11,470 nt of DNA. It comes from Iamia sp035765045. GTDB lineage: Bacteria > Actinomycetota > Acidimicrobiia > Acidimicrobiales > Iamiaceae. Location: assembly GCA_035765045.1 (NCBI GenBank), contig DASTYI010000187.1:1-11470 (forward strand), written 5' to 3'. Below are positions 7,232 to 11,470 of the stretch, in pieces. The notes beneath the pieces are model-generated. The model had not been told where the DNA came from, made no database searches, and saw only the letters and a list, made by a program, of their open reading frames with translations. Position 1 is the stretch's first letter. The number at the start of each line of letters is the position of its first letter. The translations under genes and the position numbers were made by a program.

Positions 7232-7918
7232 ATGTCCGACGCCGCACCCCTCACCCTCGACCGCGACGGCGAGGTCTTCGTCCTCCGCCTCGACGCCGGG
7301 GAGAACCGCTTCACCCCCGCCCTCCTCGACGCCGTCGAGGGCGCCCTCGACGAGGTGGAGGGGGCCGACGGGCCCCGGGCCCTCGTCGCCACCGGCACCG
7401 GGAAGTACTGGTCGAACGGGCTCGACCTCGACTGGATCGGCGCGCACCCCGACGAGATGGTCGCCTACGTCGGGCGGGTCCAGGCCCTGATGGCCCGGGT
7501 GCTCGAGCTGCCGTGCCCCACCGTCGCCGCCCTCAACGGCCACACCTTCGCCGCCGGGGCGATGCTCTCGCTCGCCTTCGACACCCGGGTGATGCGGGCC
7601 GACCGGGGCTGGTGGTGCCTACCCGAGGTCGACCTGGGGATGCCCTTCACCCCGGGCATGAACGCCCTGATCCCGGCCCGGCTGCCGGTGACCACCGCCC
7701 ACGAGGCGATGGTCACCGGCCGGCGCTACACCGGGGTCGAGGCCCGGGCCGCCGGGATCGTGGCCGGCCTGGCCGACGAGGACCGGGTGGTGGCCGAGGC
7801 GGTGGCGATCGCCGCCCCGCTGGCGGCCAAGGCGGGGGCGGGGCTGGCCCGCATCCGCTCGACGCTCCACGCCGAGGTCATCACCCTCCTCCGCGACACC
7901 GGCGACGCCGCCGTCTGA
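7232..7918 (+). CDS. Crotonase-fold enoyl-CoA hydratase/isomerase, resembling delta3-delta2-enoyl-CoA isomerase
   Basis: At 228 residues it is somewhat shorter than the usual 255-270 for enoyl-CoA hydratases. GKYWSNGLDLDW (57-68) and NGHTFAAGAMLSLAFDTRVMR (102-122) supply the two oxyanion-hole loops (around N62-G63 and A108-G109). LPEVDLGMPFTPGM (130-143) holds E132 at the position of a catalytic glutamate. The combination of S-N-G-x-D-L, a short C-terminus and PEVDLGMP resembles, from memory, the plant and eukaryotic delta3-delta2-enoyl-CoA isomerase branch rather than classical hydratases. It would move double bonds in unsaturated acyl-CoAs during beta-oxidation; the activity assignment is an inference. 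The start ATG lies 41 bases from the divergent nucleotidyltransferase gene, with no strong Shine-Dalgarno. The stop codon lies in the left arm of the palindrome at 7915-7953. Confidence 0.88.
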   Translation: MSDAAPLTLDRDGEVFVLRLDAGENRFTPALLDAVEGALDEVEGADGPRALVATGTGKYWSNGLDLDWIGAHPDEMVAYVGRVQALMARVLELPCPTVAALNGHTFAAGAMLSLAFDTRVMRADRGWWCLPEVDLGMPFTPGMNALIPARLPVTTAHEAMVTGRRYTGVEARAAGIVAGLADEDRVVAEAVAIAAPLAAKAGAGLARIRSTLHAEVITLLRDTGDAAV

Positions 7919-7953
7919 CCGCCTCAAGGTGCCTGGCACCTTGAGGCGGTCAG
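7915..7953. terminator. Perfect 19-bp inverted repeat between convergent genes, likely bidirectional terminator
   Basis: Arms 7915-7933 and 7935-7953 are exact reverse complements around one central T at 7934. The element lies between the crotonase gene and lon and contains the stop codons of both (TGA 7916-7918 on plus, TGA 7926-7924 on minus). It could terminate transcription from both sides. The core GGTGCCTGGCACC (7928-7940) is identical to the core of the palindrome at 2356-2390. The minus strand reads through the right arm to encode the last nine residues of Lon. Confidence 0.78.
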
Positions 7954-10293
7954 CGCCACCGCCAGGACCTCGGAGACGTCGTCCACCAGGTGGACGGTCA
8001 TCGCCTCACGGACCTCGTCGGGGAGGTCGTCGAGGTCCGGGCCGTTGCGGGCCGGGAGGATCACCTCGGTGATCCCGGCCCGGTGGGCGGCCAGCACCTT
8101 CTGCTTGACGCCCCCGATGGGCAGCACCCGGCCCGACAGCGTGACCTCGCCGGTCATCGCCACCTCGTTGCGCACGGTGCGCCCGGTGAGCAGCGAGACC
8201 AGGGCCGTGGTCATGGTGATGCCGGCGCTGGGGCCGTCCTTGGGCACGGCACCGGCGGGGAAGTGGACGTGGAACCGCCGGGCCAGGGCCTCGGGGTCGA
8301 CGGCGACGACGTCGGACGATGCGTGCGCACGCACCCATGACAGGGCGATCTGCGCCGACTCCTTCATCACGTCGCCGAGCTGCCCGGTGACCTGGAGGGA
8401 GGGCTCGCCGTCGCTGGCCGAGGCCTCGACGAAGAGCACGTCGCCGCCGGCGCCGGTGACGGCCAGGCCGGTGGCCACGCCGGGGACGCTCGTCCGCTCG
8501 GCCACCTCCTCGCTGTGGAACCGGGCCCGGCCCAGCAGCTCGACCAGGACGTCGCCCTCGTCGACGACCACGGGCGTGGCGGCCCCGCCGGCGACCCGGA
8601 CGGCCACCTTGCGCAGGACCTTGCCCAGCTGGCGCTCCAGGCCGCGGACGCCCGCCTCCCGGGTGTAGCCGGCCACGATGGCCCGGTAGGCCGCCTCGGT
8701 CAGCTCGACCTCGTCGGCCCGGAGGCCGTTGGCCGACAGCTGCCGGCCCAGCAGGTGGTCACGGGCGATGGCGACCTTCTCGTCCTCGGTGTAGCCGTCG
8801 ATCGAGATGATCTCGAGCCGGTCCAGCAGCGGGCCGGGCACGGTGTCGAGCACGTTGGCGGTGGCGATGAAGAGCACGTCGCTCAGGTCGAGGTCGACCT
8901 CGAGGTAGTGGTCGCGGAAGGTGTGGTTCTGCGCCGGGTCGAGCACCTCGAGCAGGGCCGCGCTCGGGTCGCCCCGGTCGTCGGAGCCGACCTTGTCGAC
9001 CTCGTCGAGCAGCACGACCGGGTTCATGGTGCCGGCCTCGGTGATCGCCTTGACCAGCCGGCCGGGCTGGGCGCCGACGTAGGTGCGGCGGTGGCCCCGG
9101 ATCTCGGCCTCGTCGCGCACGCCGCCCAGGGCGACCCGGACGAAGCTGCGGCCGAGGGCCCGGGCCACGCTCTCGCCCAGCGATGTCTTGCCCACGCCCG
9201 GGGGGCCGACGAGGGCGACGATCGCCCCGGGCTTGCGGCGCGCCGTCCCCTCCTCGTGGATGCCCCGCTCCTCGCGCAGCTTGCGGACGGCCAGCATCTC
9301 GACGATCCGCTCCTTGACCTCGTCGAGGCCGGTGTGGTCGGCGTCGAGGACGGCCCGGGCGGCGTCGACGTCGAGCGTGTCGGTGCTGCGCTCGGTCCAC
9401 GGCAGGCCCAGGACGGTGTCGAGCCAGCCCTGGATCCAGCCCCGCTCCATGTTCTGCTCGGGCATCCGCTCGAAGCGGCCCAGCTCCTTGCGCAGGGCCC
9501 GGACCACGTCCTCGGCCACGCCGGCGGCCTCGAGGGCGTCGATCTTCTCGCGGTAGCGCTCGACGGCGTCCTCGTCGTCGGCGTCGTCGCCCAGCTCCTT
9601 GCGGATCGCCTCCATCTGGCGGCGCAGCAGCATCTCCCGCTGCTGGGAGTCGATGCCGTCGCGGACGTCGTCGCTGATCTTCTTGGTCAGCTCGACCTCG
9701 GCCAGCGCCTCCTTGGCCCAGTCGAGGACGAGGCGGACCCGGGCCTCGACGTCGACGGTCTCCAGCAGCTCGACCTTGCGCTCGTCGGCCAGGTCGGGCC
9801 ACCAGCCGGCCAGGTCGGCCAGGGCGCCCGGGTCGTCGACGGGGACGCCGGCGAGGGCCTCGTCGAGCCCGCCCCGGCCGCGGCGCCCGGTGCGCCGCTC
9901 GAACAGGGCGAGGTAGGTGGCGCGCAGCTCGGCGCCGAGCCGGCGGGCCTCCTCACTGGGCGCGGCCTCGGCCACCGGGGCGGCCTCGACCCAGAGCCCG
10001 GGGGTGGGGCCGACGACGCCGGCGCTGACCCGGGCCCGCCCGGTGGCCCGGACGACCAGGGCGGTGGTGCCGCCGGGGAGCTCGCCGGTCGACTCGATGC
10101 GGGCCAGGGCGCCGACCTCGGCCAGCCGGCCGTCGGTGCGGGGGACGAGGAGGATCTCGCCCTCCTCGGCGGCGGCGAAGGCCTTCTGGGCCTCCTCGGA
10201 CTCGAGGGCGATGGTCACGACCATCTGGGGGAGGATCACGCCCTCGGGCAGGGGCAGGACGGGCAGGGTGCGGGGTTCGACGGAGCTGGGCAC
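7924..10293 (-). CDS. lon: ATP-dependent Lon protease
   Basis: This 789-residue Lon degrades damaged and regulatory proteins in the cytoplasm as a hexamer. The N-terminal substrate-binding domain begins TLPVLPLPEGVILPQMVVTI (9-28). A coiled helical region follows (about 180-280, with SQQREMLLRRQMEAIRKELG at 216-235). The AAA+ module has Walker A GPPGVGKT (363-370), Walker B VVLLDEVD (426-433) and sensor-1 region FIATANVLDTVP (475-486). The protease domain has catalytic S689 in PKDGPSAG and K732 in GGVKQKVLAAHRAG, the family's 43-residue spacing. GTG 10293 is chosen because GGAGG lies five bases upstream; GTG 10338 in the same frame lies upstream of the predicted transcript start. The last nine residues (LTASRCQAP) and the stop codon are supplied by the palindrome at 7915-7953. 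A stress sigma-type promoter precedes the gene. Confidence 0.96.
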   Translation of the reverse strand: MPSSVEPRTLPVLPLPEGVILPQMVVTIALESEEAQKAFAAAEEGEILLVPRTDGRLAEVGALARIESTGELPGGTTALVVRATGRARVSAGVVGPTPGLWVEAAPVAEAAPSEEARRLGAELRATYLALFERRTGRRGRGGLDEALAGVPVDDPGALADLAGWWPDLADERKVELLETVDVEARVRLVLDWAKEALAEVELTKKISDDVRDGIDSQQREMLLRRQMEAIRKELGDDADDEDAVERYREKIDALEAAGVAEDVVRALRKELGRFERMPEQNMERGWIQGWLDTVLGLPWTERSTDTLDVDAARAVLDADHTGLDEVKERIVEMLAVRKLREERGIHEEGTARRKPGAIVALVGPPGVGKTSLGESVARALGRSFVRVALGGVRDEAEIRGHRRTYVGAQPGRLVKAITEAGTMNPVVLLDEVDKVGSDDRGDPSAALLEVLDPAQNHTFRDHYLEVDLDLSDVLFIATANVLDTVPGPLLDRLEIISIDGYTEDEKVAIARDHLLGRQLSANGLRADEVELTEAAYRAIVAGYTREAGVRGLERQLGKVLRKVAVRVAGGAATPVVVDEGDVLVELLGRARFHSEEVAERTSVPGVATGLAVTGAGGDVLFVEASASDGEPSLQVTGQLGDVMKESAQIALSWVRAHASSDVVAVDPEALARRFHVHFPAGAVPKDGPSAGITMTTALVSLLTGRTVRNEVAMTGEVTLSGRVLPIGGVKQKVLAAHRAGITEVILPARNGPDLDDLPDEVREAMTVHLVDDVSEVLAVALTASRCQAP

Positions 10294-10298
10294 AGCGG

Positions 10299-10303
10299 CC
10301 TCC
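10299..10303 (-). promoter_or_regulatory. Shine-Dalgarno of lon
   Basis: GGAGG on the minus strand lies five bases before GTG 10293. It decides the start of lon against the upstream in-frame GTG at 10338, which has no ribosome site. Confidence 0.75.
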
Positions 10304-10319
10304 GAGCGGTGCAGGGTGA

Positions 10320-10334
10320 CTTGCAGAGTGCAAG
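10320..10334. promoter_or_regulatory. Dyad at the predicted lon transcription start
   Basis: CTTGCA-N3-TGCAAG is a perfect 6-bp dyad located where transcription from the upstream promoter should begin. A repressor bound here would block initiation. The arms recall the HspR box half CTTGA, but the HAIR consensus has a 7-base spacer and different inner bases, so HspR is not claimed. The regulator is unknown. Confidence 0.45.
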
Positions 10335-10338
10335 CCAC

Positions 10339-10364
10339 AACCTAGGGACGGGCCCGACGATTCC
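10339..10364 (-). promoter_or_regulatory. Sigma-R/sigma-H-type stress promoter of lon
   Basis: On the minus strand GGAAT (10364-10360) is followed after exactly 18 bases by GTT (10341-10339). This is the consensus for actinobacterial disulfide-stress ECF sigma factors (sigma-R in Streptomyces, sigma-H in mycobacteria). Transcription should begin near 10332-10329, leaving about 38 untranslated bases before GTG 10293. The overlapping TAGGTT hexamer (10344-10339) could instead act as a housekeeping -10, but no -35 fits it. Confidence 0.6.
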
Positions 10365-10408
10365 CACCCGTGCCCTCAGTCGCTCCCGGGCGGTGCCGAT
10401 GGGGGGCG

Positions 10409-11170
10409 ATGGCCGAACGCCGACGTCGTCGCGCCCTGCACCAGCAGGTCCCCTCGGCGACGCCGCTGCTCGCCGCCTGGGTGGTGGCCGCCTCGGCCCT
10501 GGCCATGGTGGCCAACCAGCGCTCGGTCCCCGTCGAGCAGCTCTTCCTCGACGCCGCCTTCCTCACCGGTGAGCCCTGGTACACCGGCGTGCTCAGCGAC
10601 CTCGGCGTCCTCGGCTGGACGGCGGCCACCGTGGCCGCCCTCGGCGGGGGCTGGGTGGCGGCCCAGACCGGCCGGCCCACTGCGGCCCGCTTCCTCCGGG
10701 CCGCGGCGGCGGTGAGCGTCGTGCTCCTGGCCGACGACCTCCTCCAGCTCCACGCCGACCTGCTGCGGTTCACGGGGCTGCCCAAGAGCCTCCGCCAGCT
10801 GCTGATCGTGCTCCCGGCCGTCGTCTGGCTGGTCCGCTACGCCGGCGAGATCGCCCGCACCCGCTGGGTGGTGCTCGCCGGCGCCCTCGGCGGCTTCGCC
10901 GTGTCGCTGCTGACCGACGCCCTGGCCCACGAGCGCTCGATCACCGGGCTCTTCCTCGAGGACAGCGCCAAGCTCCTCGGGATCCTGGCCTGGGCCCAGT
11001 ACATGATCCTCACCAGCCTCGACATCGCCCGCTCGACCATCCGCGACGCCCGGGCCCGGTCACCGCTCGACCAGGGCCTCGGTGACGACCCGGGCCGCCT
11101 CCTGGGCGCGGAAGCCGCCGCTCGGGTCACCGGCCGGGCCCTCGCCGAGGCGGACGACGACCGTCTCTGA
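10409..11170 (+). CDS. Six-helix integral membrane protein, unknown function
   Basis: The 253-residue product is mostly hydrophobic. An Arg-rich start (MAERRRRRAL) precedes about six segments, near residues 18-36, 62-82, 95-113, 128-145, 152-170 and 187-206. Polar residues recur in or beside the helices: D109-D110 with H115 (LADDLLQLH), D170 with H174-E175 (LTDALAHE), and E184-D185-K188 (LEDSAKLLGILAW). They could form a buried acidic and histidine site, so an enzymatic or metal-binding role is possible, but I do not recognise a characterised family. ATG 10409 is preferred; GTG 10370 in the same frame would add 13 residues but lies in the lon promoter region. The last 36 codons overlap the serine hydrolase gene antisense and use more A- and T-ending codons, so the natural C-terminus may be near residue 217. 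Confidence 0.75.
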   Translation: MAERRRRRALHQQVPSATPLLAAWVVAASALAMVANQRSVPVEQLFLDAAFLTGEPWYTGVLSDLGVLGWTAATVAALGGGWVAAQTGRPTAARFLRAAAAVSVVLLADDLLQLHADLLRFTGLPKSLRQLLIVLPAVVWLVRYAGEIARTRWVVLAGALGGFAVSLLTDALAHERSITGLFLEDSAKLLGILAWAQYMILTSLDIARSTIRDARARSPLDQGLGDDPGRLLGAEAAARVTGRALAEADDDRL

Positions 11171-11470
11171 GCCGGGGTCGACCAGGACGATCTGCCCGCC
11201 CAGGCCCTGGGCGGTGTACAGGTCCTCGGGGGCGCCGGGGGCGATCTGGCCGACGACCTCCTCGGGGGCGGCGGTGGGCGTGACGGCCTGGAGCGGGCTG
11301 AGCAGCCGGCCCTCGACGTTGAGCCACCACAGGTAGCCGTAGGCGGCGTTGTGCTCCTGCGAGGGGGCGCCGGTGGCCTCCTCGACCCACGCCGCGGGGA
11401 CGATCTGCTCGCCGTCCCACTCGCCGTCGCGCAGGAAGAGGTAGCCGAAGCGGGCCAGGTCCTCGCAGGT
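11060..11470 (-). CDS. Serine hydrolase of the beta-lactamase/penicillin-binding family (C-terminal part)
   Basis: Only the last 136 residues are in the window; the gene continues past the right edge. The visible part begins TCEDLARFGYLFLRDGEWDG and includes EQIVPAAWVEEAT, YGYLWWLN and GLGGQIVLVDPGSETVVVRLG. These are typical of the C-terminal half of class C beta-lactamase-related hydrolases (EstB, DAP and AmpC-like esterases and peptidases). GLGGQ corresponds to the third active-site motif (K/H-T/S-G in relatives). The nucleophile S-x-x-K and the Y-x-N motif should lie outside the window. Substrate and localisation cannot be judged. Codons in this frame end in G or C almost without exception, including through the stretch overlapping the opposite-strand membrane protein gene, which supports this as the true coding frame there. 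Confidence 0.85.
   Translation of the reverse strand, partial: TCEDLARFGYLFLRDGEWDGEQIVPAAWVEEATGAPSQEHNAAYGYLWWLNVEGRLLSPLQAVTPTAAPEEVVGQIAPGAPEDLYTAQGLGGQIVLVDPGSETVVVRLGEGPAGDPSGGFRAQEAARVVTEALVER

Noticed and set aside
10320..10334. HAIR (HspR) box upstream of lon
   Set aside because: HAIR is CTTGAGT-N7-ACTCAAG; this dyad has a 3-base spacer and different inner bases. It is kept only as an unassigned operator candidate.
10294..10338. Extended Lon N-terminus from GTG 10338
   Set aside because: No ribosome site precedes it and it lies upstream of the predicted transcript start. GTG 10293 has GGAGG at good spacing and starts right before the conserved Lon N-terminal motif.
8515..10572. Long plus-strand open frame (about 685 codons) antisense to lon
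   Set aside because: Lon motifs and catalytic residues are intact on the minus strand. The antisense product is low-complexity Gly/Asp/Leu/Val sequence without a recognisable fold.

Overview
This is a very GC-rich window in which third codon positions are almost all G or C. It uses GTG as well as ATG starts and has a Tat-type secreted carboxypeptidase, a DrrA-like ABC exporter and an actinobacterial-style Lon. Together these point to an actinomycete, possibly a member of Acidimicrobiia; that placement is an inference from style, not a marker-gene call. It reads as ordinary chromosomal housekeeping and accessory metabolism. I see no RNA gene, insertion sequence, phage gene or CRISPR array, and no gene-free stretch longer than about 120 bases.

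Layout. A membrane-anchored YceI-family gene (1-633, minus, cut by the left edge) diverges from a Tat-exported M14 zinc carboxypeptidase (717-2357, plus). Between them lies a four-unit, 11-bp tandem array. The carboxypeptidase ends in a near-perfect palindrome. Next is a likely two-gene operon of a TetR-type repressor (2451-3104) and a TauD-like Fe(II)/2-oxoglutarate dioxygenase (3120-4028). Its promoter carries two TetR-style operators 22 bp apart, which suggests autoregulation. Converging on it, with a 10-bp overlap, is a two-gene ABC-2 exporter on the minus strand (permease 4019-4777, ATPase 4774-5577). Then come a methyltransferase with a TPR-like N-terminus (5623-6510, minus) and a nucleotidyltransferase-fold protein (6588-7190, minus). 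An enoyl-CoA isomerase-like crotonase (7232-7918, plus) diverges from the nucleotidyltransferase. It converges on lon (7924-10293, minus) through a second palindrome of the same family. A six-helix membrane protein (10409-11170, plus) diverges from lon and overlaps, tail to tail, the 3' end of a serine hydrolase (11060-11470, minus, cut by the right edge).

The most interesting signals are regulatory. Two perfect palindromes share the core GGTGCCTGGCACC and have unrelated but internally complementary outer arms. In both, the stop codon TGA of the upstream gene sits at exactly the same offset from the centre. One palindrome also encodes the last nine residues and stop codon of Lon. The lon promoter matches the disulfide-stress sigma-R/sigma-H pattern (GGAAT, 18 bp, GTT) and carries a dyad at the expected transcription start; this also decides the Lon start codon. 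The tetR promoter predicts a leaderless GTG start. No new multi-gene system is evident; the palindrome family is the best candidate for something undescribed.
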